Of a stretch of DNA of 64,000 nucleotides, positions 21,882-33,226 are shown one piece after another. Position 1 is the first letter of the stretch. The number at the start of each line of letters is the position of its first letter. The DNA comes from Thozetella sp. PMI_491 (lineage: Eukaryota > Ascomycota > Sordariomycetes > Chaetosphaeriales > Chaetosphaeriaceae). Under the pieces are notes generated by a model, which was given only the letters and a program-made list of their open reading frames with translations, had not been told where the DNA came from and did not search any database. Both the position numbers and the translations under genes were made by a program. The stretch spans positions 655,112 through 719,111 of the forward strand of contig MU270047.1 in the NCBI GenBank assembly GCA_021432635.1, given 5' to 3'.

Positions 21882-24800
21882 TCATGACCTGCTCTCCTTC
21901 TCCTTGGTAACGTCTCCATTCTTCTCCACCGCCGGGCCGGTAGTTGAGTCTTCGACCTCTGTCTTCTCATCCTTCGCCTTTGCCTTGGTTCCCGAACCAA
22001 CTTGCGCTTCGGCAATTGGCGATGTAGTAGCAGGTGGAGGCGACGTCTTCGCGTCTTTGCTTTGGATGCTCTTTGTTGCCGAGCCAACTTGCGATTCGGG
22101 AGCTGGCGAAGCAGCAGCAGGTGGAGGCGACGTCTTCGCGTCTTTGCTTTGGATGCTCTTTGTTGCCGAGCCAACTTGCGATTCGGGGGCTGGCGAAGTA
22201 GCAGCAGGTGGAGGAGACGTCTTGATCTCTTTGCCTTGGATGATCTTTTCTAGATAGTCTCCGGCATCATCGAACCCATCGATCTTACTAAGCTTTGCCT
22301 TGAAGAATTCGACATCACGCAGCATACTGCCCGAGGTTAGTATCGGCCCGTAACACAATGGATCCTAGGGATCAAACATACCTCTCACGACCCGCTTCTG
22401 ACTTGAGCTCCGTCCCCTTCAGCGCGGTTCCGAACGTATCCTTGTAGCTTCGGAACACGGGCATCATGATGACTCGCACAGTGCCTTCGGGGAGGTGCTT
22501 GGTAAGGTTGCGGTGCAGTGTCGTCGTCTCCTTCGCGAGCGTCTCCATGTACTCGTGGGCCGAGCTGCTTGGCGCGTCCCAGTCGAGAGCCTTCATCTTG
22601 CGAGCGCCCGCCAGTGCACGGCCGCTCATAATCTCGACCAGCTTGTCGTAGATGCTATTCTGGTGCTCCTGGTACAGCCTCCGTACCTTGTCGAACTCGG
22701 CAATGACTGGGGCAACCGTGCTGCTACTGCAGTGTCGCCGGACAAACTCGCGAACGTGTGGAATAATGCCTGCAACGAAGGCAAGTGCTTGCGAAGCTAG
22801 AGCGAGGTGCTTGGTCGTGATGTTCTTGAGACCGGCAGACCGGGTTGCGCCGGCACCGAGGATAAGCTGCGTGCAGCGAGAGTTAAAGAGTTGGAGATAG
22901 GATACCAGAGAACCCGATATGTCAGCGGTCATGGAGGGGATGCCGACGATCAGGTGGAGGAACTGCGCCATCCCGTTCATGCAGAGTACCGCCGAGTTTG
23001 GAAGAAGATACACCTCGCCCTCGATCTCAGCACTTCGGGTCTTGGCTTTCGTGGCAGCGCCGGCGGCGCCGGAACCACCAACCTGAGCGGCAGCGGCTTC
23101 ATCAGCGCCATTTGGCTTCGGGGCGCCATTAATCTTAGACGAGGAGAGCTCATCGTCATCAACATCGGAGTACGGGATCCAAATCTTAGAACCTTCAGTC
23201 CACTCTGGAGGATCCCTGGTGCTGCTGTTTAGGATTTGGTTGAGCAGTTGGGTATCGTTATCAGTGAAGTCCTTTACGTTCCATTGGTCAGACTCCATGC
23301 CCTGGGCAACCTTCTGCTTCTCGACATCGCCGTGGTGTTGCACGAAGTCCTTAATGTGTCCGTTGACTACATTCTTGAGAGTTGTACCACTGCGTCCAGA
23401 GATCGACTCACACTCATTGGCGAAGTGAAGGTTGAGAGTGAAGTAACGAAGGAACCATACCAGCTCCAAGTGCGTGCTCTGCTCTGACCGCACCCGGAGG
23501 AGCTTGACTATCTTGTCTTGGGCGACATCGACAGCTTGGCCCAGCAAGTTGGCAAGGTCTAGAGCCTTATGTATCTCCTCCTGGGCCTCAAGGGCCTCGA
23601 TAGATGGTTGCCGGAAACCCGGGCTGTAAGGCGGCGACTTGAGAGGAGGTGACTTCAGCCCTCCCACCCCGGCTGGGTCGCCTATCGCGCTGGCAACGTC
23701 CAGAAGAACTTTGACCTGCGTACTCACCCTCCTCAGGGTCTCTGTTACGCTGATATAGATGTAGACAAGCAGATCCTCGGCGTCCTTCGCATCCAACGCA
23801 CGCAAATTGCGGGCTAAGACGGTCGATTTTTGCTGCTGCGTGAGCTTGCTGCTTCCCGTGAAGGTGGAAGATGACATCATGGACTCGTTGTCATCGTCGT
23901 TCGAGCTAGGTAGCGGCTTCCGAATCAGGTTCCGGATCTCTCGCATGGCCGCCTCCCGGTACGCTGTAGTTGCGGCGGTTAGGTACTTCGCTCTTTGAAG
24001 GCCGGTGAGGCTAGGCAAAAGAGCTGTCCTCAGCGCATCGACGGACGCCATGTAAGACGGGAATGCCGACGGCTCCCGTGTATGACCCCCCCGAGCCCGC
24101 ATCGAAGCGCTGCTCCAGCGCACCAGAACCTCCTGGGAGGAAACTTCTTCCACATGGCGACGAAGATCTCCCACCAACACGTTGAGGAACATAGCCTCAT
24201 AAGCGTTCCCAATTCTGTAATGCAAGGTGTAGAGATCATTGCTCACGCCTTTTAGAGCAGTAGCACCTCTCAGGTCGATCAACTGGCGACCCGGCGGGCC
24301 CTCATGTCCTGCGATGAGCTTTTCAAGATTATCAATATGGTCGAGCGCCTGCTCAACCTCTCCGGAGTCCACCAAAGACTCGCAGATGGCGACCCCTTCG
24401 ACAATTTCCCTGAGCTGGAGCACGGCATCGTGTAGCTGCTGCAGGTTCTCCCGCCTACGTCGCTGCTGGACAAGGTCTAACCCGCTGGTGGCAATCTCTT
24501 CGTCAAGCGCGTCCAATTCTTTTCGCAGGGCCGATATTCTCTCCACCGAATCGGCAGCCTCCGAGTGAAGCTCTCTCAGAGAGCCAAGCGCTGTGAAGAA
24601 GGTCGTCGATGCCGTAGATATCGACTGAATCAGGTGCATCTCGATCGTGTCCATGTACCAAGAGAGTTTCTCTTGTAGAATCGCGTTTGTTGCTAGAGCC
24701 TTTCGAGGAGCATCTGCACGGCCATTGGATGCCTTCTCAGTCCCTGGAACCGGCTGAACGACCTCGGACCTCTCGCTCACGACGTCAAAGGTCCGGGGGT

Positions 24801-25554
24801 TCTCGAGATGGAAGTCGTCATCGAAATAGACAGTCGGGATCGTGGACAGCGGCGGTGGGCCCTGCGCTGTGGCCCTCCTGAAGCCAGAGCTACTGCGTCG
24901 CGATGGACTGGGAGCTTCGATCGGCGACATCGAGGTGATAGATGCCGACGAGGTCCTCCTGGAGTGTGACGGACGTCCTCCTTTTCCGGGCCGCAGCAAC
25001 CCTTCATCAGCCGCCTCTCCATTTTCGGGCTTGCTATTTCGCCGGTTGAATATGTTCCCGCCGTCCTCCTCGCTCTCCTTGACGCGCCTGAGCTGTTCAT
25101 ACAATGCGCCGACCTGCGACAGATATGGTTTAAATTCGGAGGTGTCGACATGCGGGATGTTAGTTAGCGAGACAGGAGGGATGTCTCGTGCGGTCGGGGG
25201 CTTATGAGTGCTGGATGACGGCGCTGAAGTATGCGGGAGCAGTCCGGTTCGCACGATAGGCGGCTGAAGCAGCGTGGAGATGGCATTCTGGCCGGATTCG
25301 ATGACCGCATCGCCCCAGCTTCCTGGTGATGTGTCTAGTGATCCCCCAATGGAGTGTATTGAGCTCGCCGTTGATCCTCGCCGTCGGTGTTCACTCACGG
25401 ATCCTCGACTGGGGAGAGTTAGCTAACGAGCCGTACCAACTTTGAGATACGCGGCGTCGTCTTACCTATGGAATGGGAAGTCACCTCGGGGTCCAACAGG
25501 CGTCGTGGGCGAGAGGCTGTCGACCGACTTTCGTGCGCCCGGGTTAGCGTACAT
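21882..25554 (-). CDS. vps54: Vps54, GARP complex subunit
   Basis: Three exons on the minus strand: 25554-25466, 25408-22382 and 22326-21882, with introns of 57 and 55 nt, giving 1186 residues. The small first exon (MYANPGARKSVDSLSPTTP) joins in frame to SRGSVSEHRRRGS. A conserved block, FKPYLSQVGALYEQLRRVKE, starts near residue 120. The coiled-coil Vps54 N-domain follows (one-mind-of-siblings around ISALRKELDALDEEI and QQRRRRENLQQLHDAVLQL). The C-terminal Vps54 domain contains LLPNSAVLCMNGMAQFLH and, after the last intron, MLRDVEFFKAKLSKIDGF. GARP tethers endosome-derived vesicles to the late Golgi. The tail after residue ~1060 is a low-complexity region built from three 29-residue repeats. 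The gene shares a 690-bp promoter region with MCM5. Confidence 0.93.
22010..22250 (-). repeat. 87-bp tandem coding repeat in the Vps54 tail
   Basis: The block starting CAGGTGGAGG recurs at 22031, 22118 and 22205, exactly 87 bases apart. The two left-hand spacers are almost identical, with only a few substitutions; the outer edges are more diverged. Eighty-seven bases is 29 codons, so the frame is kept. Each unit encodes KTSPPPA, then SPAPESQVGSATKSIQSKD. Confidence 0.9.
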
Positions 25555-26244
25555 GTTGGCTCACCGGGCTTCCCCTGCCTCAAGGCGGAATCTAAATGGA
25601 GCGAATAATCATCGAGGTTGGAAGGGGGTGGTGCGAAGAAGAGCAAATAGCAAAGGTGTCGTCAGCTGCAGGAGACGGAACGAGTCGAAGCGATGCTTGC
25701 GAATCACCGGGGTATCATAGTACAGTAGCCGCAAATGTATCTGAACAGAAAATAGGGGATGGGTTACGCCAGGTACGGAGCAGCATATAAAGCCAACTGC
25801 TGATTCCAACGATGTTAGGATGCTGCTTCGTCAATGGCAGGAGAACGGGGCCAAAAGGTGAAAGGTCAGCAAGCCCTGAGCTAGGCAACTAGGTAGGCAA
25901 GTACAATTGCTGCTGTTTCCCGAGTCGCTCGAGCCACGAAGCCACGAATTCTCCAGCGCCGATGTCCGACCAAGGATCAGCTCTTGTTGGCTTGGACACT
26001 GTGGCTTGACTGCTTACGTTATTACTGGTGGGGACCGTCAATTAATATCCCTGTCAATTCTTTTAGTGGAGGTCGCGTGCGAGACGCGCTAAGCAAACTA
26101 CTTTACGCGTCGCGCTTGCCAGTCTCCCGCTTCCCCCTTTTGACAAACCCCTCCAAACCATCGAGTTCTGTCGCCAGCGAATTCTGACTCAACAACCTCA
26201 ATTATCCTTCTCGCGAGCTCGGTGACACATCGTCGTGGCCCAAG
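25555..26244. promoter_or_regulatory. Bidirectional promoter region between Vps54 and MCM5
   Basis: A 690-bp divergent intergenic region. The half next to MCM5 contains ACGCGT at 26105-26110 and a related GACGCGC at 26080-26086. The half next to Vps54 has no clear TATA. No open frame here looks coding. Confidence 0.6.
26105..26110. promoter_or_regulatory. MluI cell-cycle box (ACGCGT) upstream of MCM5
   Basis: The palindrome ACGCGT lies 135 bp before the MCM5 ATG and is flanked by TTT and CGCGC. In yeasts this element binds MBF and drives G1/S expression of replication genes, including MCMs. Use in this organism is an inference from position and sequence. Confidence 0.6.
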
Positions 26245-28575
26245 ATGGATCGTCAGTCAACCGTGCACTCGACCCATATCTTTGAGTCTCAGTTTAAGGA
26301 GGCCGACGACAGTGCTGTCGAGGTGCGAAAGCAGCTACAGAACTTCATCCTGGACTTCCGCCACGAGAACAACTTCATCTACAGGTAATTTCCAGTCCTC
26401 CTCCTCGGTTTTAACCTGCTGCTAACGCCAGAAAAAGAGACCAACTTCGCCAGAATGCCCTGCTGAAGAAGTTTTACTGCGACGTCAATATTGAGGATCT
26501 GATTAAGTACAATGATCACCTCGCCCACCGGCTCGCGACAGAGCCCGCCGAGATTATCCCACTAGTATGTACACAATACTAGCCCAGTCTAGGAACCCTC
26601 ATATGCTTATATCGCTATAGTTCGAGTCGGCGCTGAAGCACTGCACGCACCGCATCATCTTCCCACACGAACCCCAAGTCGACCTCCCTGACCACCAGCT
26701 GCTTCTTCACTCTACCGCGGAGGAGACGTCCATTCGTGATCTAGAGTCCGAGAAAGTCTCTAGGCTTATCAGGACCCCTGGTATCGTGATCGGTGCCTCG
26801 GTCATGTCGTCCAAGGCGACAGAGCTCCACATCGAGTGCCGAAACTGTGGCCACAACCAGGACGTGCCCGTGCTGACTGGATTCTCCGGCGTGGCTCTTC
26901 CCAACAAGTGCGGTCGCGCCAGGAACCGGGACGACCCAGTTGGCAACTGCCCACCGTATCCATACTTTGTTCTGCATGAGAAGTCCAAATTCAACGACCA
27001 GCAGATCCTCAAAGTTCAGGAGGCTCCCGACCAAGTGCCCGTGGGAGAGTTGCCCCGACACGTTTTAGTCACAGCCGACCGCTATCTCACCAACCGTGTC
27101 GTGCCTGGTTCGAGATGTACAATCATGGGAGTTTACTCGATCTACCAGAGCAAAGGTTCCAAGAACTCTACCAGTGGTGCCGTTGCTATCCGGACTCCGT
27201 ACATCCGTGCAGTTGGCATTCAGACCGACATCGATCACACAGCCAGGGGTGCTGCCGTCTTCACCGAGGAGGAAGAGCAAGAGTTCCAAAATCTCAGCAG
27301 GCGACCAGATCTGTATAAGGTTATGGCCGAGTGCATCGCTCCTTCCATTTATGGCAATACCGACATAAAGAAGGCTATCCTGTGCCTTCTAATGGGCGGC
27401 TCCAAGAAGATCCTCCCTGATGGCATGAAACTTCGTGGAGACATCAATGTGCTCATGCTGGGTGACCCCGGTACCGCCAAGTCTCAGCTGCTGAAGTTTG
27501 TCGAGAAGGTGGCCCCGATCGCCATCTACACCTCAGGCAAAGGCTCATCCGCGGCCGGTTTGACGGCTTCAGTTCAGCGTGAGCAGTCAACACGGGAATT
27601 CTACCTCGAAGGTGGTGCCATGGTGCTAGCGGATGGAGGTGTAGTGTGCATCGACGAGTTTGATAAGATGCGCGACGAGGATCGCGTTGCGATCCACGAG
27701 GCCATGGAACAGCAGACCATCTCCATCGCCAAGGCAGGCATCACGACCATCCTGAATGCTAGGACCTCAGTCCTAGCCGCTGCGAATCCCATCTTCGGCC
27801 GTTATGATGACATGAAGACTCCGGGCGAGAATATCGACTTCCAGACGACGATTCTGTCTCGTTTCGACATGATCTTCATCATCAAAGACGATCACGACCG
27901 CAGTAAGGATGAGCGTGTTGCGAGGCACGTACTGGGTATACACATGGGCGGCCGTGGTGTCGAAGAACAGACCGAGAGTGAGATCCCTGTCGACAAGATG
28001 AAGCGGTATATCAGCTATTGCAAGTCGTAAGTTCTCCTTGTCATCCCGAGCCGAATATCACGGACGCTAAACATGCTCCTAGCCGCTGCGCGCCTCGCCT
28101 TTCCCCCGAGGCAGCTGAGAAGCTCTCGTCGCACTTCGTCTCGATTCGGAAGCAAGTTCACGCCTCGGAGCTGGAGGCTAACACGCGCTCTTCCATCCCC
28201 ATCACGGTCCGTCAGCTGGAGGCCATCGTGCGCATTACTGAGTCGCTCGCCAAGCTCACTCTCTCACCGATCGCAACAACGGAGCACGTGGACGAGGCAA
28301 TCCGGCTCTTCCTGTGCTCGACCATGGATGCTGTCAGCCAGGGCAGCAACCAGGGCAGCCGGGAGCTCAACGATGAGACATCCAAGGTCGAGTCCGCACT
28401 CAAGCAGCGCCTGCACATTGGATGGGCCAAGAGCGTCGCGGCTCTGAGGCAGGAAATGGTTCAAGACCGCGGCTTCAGCGACGCGGCATTCCAGAGGGCA
28501 CTGCTGGTCCTGCAGAGGCGAGATACGATCATGTTCAGGGAAGGCGGCCGGGTGGCAGTGCGGACGAATGCTTGA
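26245..28575 (+). CDS. mcm5: MCM5, subunit of the MCM2-7 replicative helicase
   Basis: Four exons: 26245-26384, 26438-26564, 26621-28026 and 28083-28575, giving 721 residues. An alternative acceptor 6 nt earlier (exon 2 from 26432) would add Lys-Arg. The N-terminus MDRQST and HENNFIY are MCM5-like. A zinc-binding module begins CRNCGH near residue 161 and continues with cysteines in NKCGR and GNCPPY. The AAA+ core has Walker [14 protein letters not shown] (about residue 370), Walker [10 protein letters not shown] (about 433), sensor I AAANP and the arginine finger LSRFDMIF (about 502). The C-terminal part has the conserved [16 protein letters not shown] helix. It acts in origin licensing and fork unwinding in the nucleus. 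The MluI box upstream suggests G1/S expression. All ATPase residues are intact. Confidence 0.97.
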
Positions 28576-29001
28576 GCACCTGTTGGTGGGAATTGATGTG
28601 GCATGTTTTGGACGCACGTCTATGTGGATGACAAGGAACTTGGATGAGCTGGATGATGGGCACGTTGAGAACTGGCTTCGGCGTCGAGGATAATACCTAT
28701 GGTTATACAATGTCGTAAAAGAGACAGCACATAATCTTTTCTACTATCACGTTTACATGTCTAGGTCTCGGGCGCATGCAACCCTCTTGGTAGTAAAAGA
28801 GCTCGAATATCTTTCGGTATTCAAAAAAGTTTTAATGGCGGGAATTCTATCTTCGAGCTCTCAATTTCTTACCACGTGGTCACAGCAACTGAACGCTAAC
28901 GACACCCATCCCCAGCCCGCCGAACGCTATGTCAAAGAGGTAGAGTGTGTGAGCGAAACCTCCCTTGTAGGTGCTGAGCACCTCGACTTGATCCGGCATA
29001 T
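28576..29001. other. Convergent 3' intergenic region
   Basis: This 426-bp region lies between the MCM5 stop (+) and the AMP-binding-like gene stop (-), and holds both 3' ends. I see no gene. Confidence 0.5.
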
Positions 29002-30811
29002 CTAGATGTATGCTAGGGTGTTGTCGTCTCGGATGACGCCCGTGACACCGAGTCCTGCCTCACCACCAGCGACGCAAGGACCGCGAACAAATATCTATTA
29101 ATTAGTTAGCATGTGACGGGCAGCCACTTGGGGATCCAGCATACCTCTCCCTTGCTTTGTTCATTCGTCGTCTTGTGCTCGGCCGTGTCCTTCAGGAATA
29201 TTTCGGTGCTCGTCAACGGGGCACCGAAGTGCGAGTACTTGTCATCAAATGTCCGGTAGTCGTAGAAGCCGGTCTGCGTGGCCGCTCCGGCGACCTTGGG
29301 TGCCGTCAGAGCATAGATCAAACGTGCACCAAGGAAGATGCGCAGGTCAGAGAGAACGGCAGATGAGAGCGCCGGGGTATTTCCGCCAACTCGCTCCGCC
29401 GTGAAGACCATACGCAGCTTTCCGGGAGTAGCACCGATGGCAGGGCGCAGACTATCGTTGTAGGTTGAGATGAGCGAGGCAAGGGGCATCACCCCCTTCT
29501 GGGTCAAAGTCTGCGTCTGCAGCCAGTGAACATTGCGGGTGAAGAACGAGGCCAGGCGGCTGGAGGTTTCCTCATGAGTCTTGAGAAGAGTCGCCGGGTT
29601 AGCAACGATGATGGTGGGAGCAATGCCACGGGTAGCCACGGCCAAATCATTCGCCTGGGAGGTGACTGAGTTGAATGCAACCGAGGCGTTCGAGTATAGG
29701 GCGGCGAGGGTTAGGACTAGGGTGTGGGTGTTGGCGAGCGAGTCAGCGGGGAGGAAGAGGTCCGAGGGGCCAATGCGCTGGGCAGTGGGGATGGCGAAGA
29801 TCTGAGCTGCGACGGCAGAAACGAGGTTTGCAGTGGTGAAACGGACCATCTCCTCAAGGGTCCCGGGCTTGCCCTGCCAGAAGACGGTGATATCGCGCGG
29901 CTCTCCTTGGCCCTCGAGGAGCGGCAGGTCCTTGCCAGCGTCCACGGGGCCGTCGTTGACGACGTCTTGCCAGGTAGACACGTTGACGCTCCCACCGGTG
30001 CCCTGAGGAACCTCGTTCCAATCCATGTGCTTGCTGCCCTCGTCCACGACCCAGATCAACTGGCGCAGAGAAGGATAGCTCTTGACCACGCTGTCGAAGG
30101 GAAACGACCCAGGAGCGGTGATGACGGTATCCGCGGCGGACCGGCGCAGCATGGAAATGACAACATCGTCGGTCTGGTCAAACGGCAGAATGATGGCGGT
30201 CAGGTTGTAAAAGGCACATGCAAACAGCGAGGCTATGAGCTCGACCGAGTTTGGCAGGTAGATGGCAACCCGGTTGCCGCCCTGGTCGAGGATGTTGTGG
30301 CCGATGAGGTTGATCTGACGGGTGATGTCGTCTAGCAGCTAATTAGCACACGGGTCCAGATGGGCGCCCGCGAAGTCTCACCTAAGCGGTGTTCCTGCAC
30401 ATTTTGCGAGCCATGCACGGTGAAGATGCGGCCGGTCGCGCCCTTGGTCGCGCCGTCCTCCTGCACACCGTTCACGGCCTGGCGCCAAATGTCGCGAAGG
30501 TCGCCGTCCCGACCCCGCGACCATCGCGACGCGCCGGGGTCCTTGACGTTCAATCCACTGTTGAGAGGCATGCCATGGGGGGCCGACTGTGATCGGTAGA
30601 CGGCTGATTCTCCCTGCTGACGGACGGGCGACGCCTGCGCCTGCCGGGCAAGGAGCATAGGGTGGGTATCCGCCTCGCGGCGGTTGTAGATGGTGTAGGT
30701 CAGGATGCCGGCAAGGACGGTGAAGAGGCCAGACGTGTACAGGTTCCACTGGCCGAAGAGGCCGGTGACACCTTCGTCAAAGGCCACCATGATGTTGTCA
30801 AAGGCGCCCAT
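29002..30811 (-). CDS. Membrane-anchored AMP-binding (ANL)-like protein, probably catalytically degenerate
   Basis: Three exons on the minus strand: 30811-30382, 30331-29145 and 29094-29002, with two 50-nt introns, giving 569 residues. A predicted transmembrane segment (YTSGLFTVLAGILTYTIY) lies near residues 26-43, followed by a basic linker. Adenylation-fold features start around GGNRVAIYLPNSVELIASLFACAF and ANPATLLKTH. The usual phosphate-binding loop of acyl-CoA synthetases (TSGTTG-P-K) is replaced by WQGKPGTLEEM. The C-terminal lysine-bearing subdomain is absent: the last exon ends GVIRDDNTLAYI. The enzyme-like middle without these parts suggests an inactive or altered member of the family at a membrane (ER or lipid droplet would be a guess). 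I do not recognise a named gene. The short last exon was placed because the frame of exon 2 otherwise runs through a clear GTATGC donor. Confidence 0.72.
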
Positions 30812-31655
30812 GGTGTCCAGATACGCAACGGACCGAGCCGCGTGGAAGTCCGACAGATCGAAACTAAGCGATGTCTTGGGCGAGCAGCAGGATAGGGGGA
30901 GGTTACCCTACAAAGAGGACGCAAAAGGGATATCTCTCCACTAGGCCAGCATGGCAGTGGGAGAAATAAAGAGCCCGCGCGGGGAGTGTTGGCAGTGTTG
31001 GCGCCCAAGCGGACTGAGCAGGTGCCGAAGCCTCGGAGAAGGGGACGGCAGCAATGTTGTCGAAAAGAGGATGGCGGGGGGATCTCACAACGTCAGCCGG
31101 CGCTACTCCGTAGAAGGAACCTTACAAATGGATGCTACTGGCGGGGTGGGTGGCCTGACAAGCCTGAGCAACCCGGCACAGCACAGCGCACAGCGCACAG
31201 GGCACAACGAAGAAGGCAGGAAGCTTGGGCCAACCAACAGCGGGCGCCCGTCCATCGGCAAAACCCTGGCACAACGGCCCTCCCCCCCCATGTCACGTCG
31301 CTAGGGAAGCTGCTCTGTTGACTTCGCGTCCCACGGTCGCCAGACCTTTTTTCCTGACCCATTCCTGCCATCGACGACAACGACAGCGGCGCCAACCGAC
31401 GAGACGGTGTCTCCCAACCGCCAACGGCTTCGGCCACCCGACCTTACTAACCCACAGCAGGACCGCAGCAATTAATTATTCCAGCGCCATTCTGTATTGC
31501 CCGCCCAGCCCCTGGCGCCAGCCTACATCAGCCTACGCCTTCCATCAGGCCCCCGAAGCCCGAGACCGTTGCGCCCGACAGCCAACTCTTGGACAAGATA
31601 TTCCCGACGACAGCCCATCTGATAGTCTTTGGGTTGCTGATTCTACCCCGCCGGA
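30812..31655. promoter_or_regulatory. Divergent promoter region between the AMP-binding-like gene and Pom34
   Basis: An 844-bp region upstream of both genes. It holds a CAGCGCACAG-type short repeat at 31180-31205 and pyrimidine-rich DNA near 31320-31560 that probably forms the Pom34 leader. A frame at 31225-31821 (+) overlaps the Pom34 start in another frame and looks non-coding. Confidence 0.45.
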
Positions 31656-32537
31656 ATGTCATCTGCCACACTGGCCCACTCGCCGAGGCGAGCAACCCCC
31701 ATCAAGCAGGCTGCTCTTCCGGTCAAGGAGAGTCCAGGCAACTGGAAGCACCCGCGCCTGGCTGAGATTCAGAGGCGCCAGTCCCGGACTGTCTTCTCAG
31801 ACAAAAACGCAAAAACTGTAGCATACAATGCTGCAACGCTAGCCGTCGTGCTCTTTTCGCGATCCATCGTTAGCTCAGTGCTACCGGCTGATTTGTGAGT
31901 AGCTGTCGCGGGCCAGGACAAAGCAGCGCACAGCATAAGCTAACATATCCCGCGCGCTAGGCTTAAAGCCCTTTCCGTGCCCTATGCGGGCTTGATATAC
32001 ACGGCATTGCTCCTGCTTCCGGTTGTCAACATCGTCACTGCGTTGATGCCCCTGGTCCGCCCGGCGGACCCTATGGAAGACATCCCCCTCACCCCAGGCC
32101 AGCGTAAGCTCCTCGGCCTGCCGCTCAGCAAGAAGAAGGACACACCCGACACGGTGTACAGCACGCCTCCAAAGTACTCAAGGACACCCTCCCTCGGGGG
32201 GACGCCGGCGAGCAATAGGAGCTACGCAAGCTCGCCCCTTTCGGGCAAGGGCAGCCCAGCATCGGCGATCCGCCTGGGCAACTCCTCCTTCTCACCACTA
32301 CCGACCAGCCCACTCCTCAAAACTATCAATGGAGGATCCAACGGCCCGAGGCGTTCCTCTTTTGGCTCTCCGAGCCCGCTGGTTGCCAACAACTCGGGGC
32401 TGTTCGCGGGTGAAGTGCCTGGCACGCCAAGCCCGTCGGGAGGAAAGCGGTCGAGTGTTGCCCTAAACAACAAGTGGCTGTACGAACGAGGACGGAGAAC
32501 ATCGAGCAACAGCTGGTTGCACCAAAACTTGTCATGA
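31656..32537 (+). CDS. pom34: Nucleoporin Pom34
   Basis: Two exons, 31656-31894 and 31961-32537, with a 66-nt intron (GTGAGT..GCTAG), giving 271 residues. Two membrane segments are close together: TVAYNAATLAVVLFSRSIVSS, and YAGLIYTALLLLPVVNIVTAL just after the intron. After the second comes PLTPGQRKLLGLP, then a Ser/Pro/Gly-rich tail with TPPKYSRTPSLGG and repeated SP sites, and a conserved-looking end NNKWLYERGRRTSSN. This layout, two hairpin transmembrane helices and a phosphosite-rich tail, is that of fungal Pom34, a pore-membrane ring protein that pairs with Pom152 and Ndc1. The tail is rich in possible proline-directed kinase sites. Confidence 0.87.
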
Positions 32538-33226
32538 GACCTGGATTGCTCAGGGTTATGTAGATGTTGCATAGATGTTATGGCGTAGAGGCTATGATAC
32601 CACGACCATGTCTGGCGACCTGTAATGAACCGATTTCACTATACTGCGTTTTCTTGCTACTTGATGAGGCTCCGTGAAGGTGACTAGAGGATATCCTAAG
32701 GCTTTGGCACAAGCAGAGGCCGACGCAATGTGCACTTGGCTTTCAGAAGATGAGAAAGGGCATGCCGGCACGTCTTGTCGCCTTGGTCACCGCTAGCATT
32801 GTGGAAGAAGCAGGAAAGCTGGCGACCAAACAACGGTTCGCAAGTTACCGCATTAGGCAGATAGCCTATATAGAGACTGAAACCGTTTGATGACGTGGAA
32901 TTTGTGTCCATCCCGTCCATGCTCTAACACCAGTAGCGATTGCTGGGCCCGCCAACTTTGCGCCAGGACGCTTAGTCCATACTCCCGAATACCCTAATAT
33001 ATCCTATGTCCATCCCGCGCCAACACCCGGCGAAGCAAGCCCGTACATACATTACCATTTTCCCTCTTCGGAGTGTGCTCAGTATATTCCCCAGCGAAAT
33101 ACTCGCCCAATCCGTGATCAGAACTCCTTGAAAAGTAGAGAGAGAAAGAGAGAGAAAAGCTAGCGTTCAAACGACAGGATAGAATGTGGCTCAAACGAAC
33201 CCGCCTTTTCATAAAACTCCCCTCCC
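32538..33226. other. Convergent 3' intergenic region
   Basis: 689 bp between the Pom34 stop (+) and the GMC/hydrolase stop (-). The part at 33140-33160 is a GAGA-type purine run on the plus strand. I see no gene. Confidence 0.5.
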
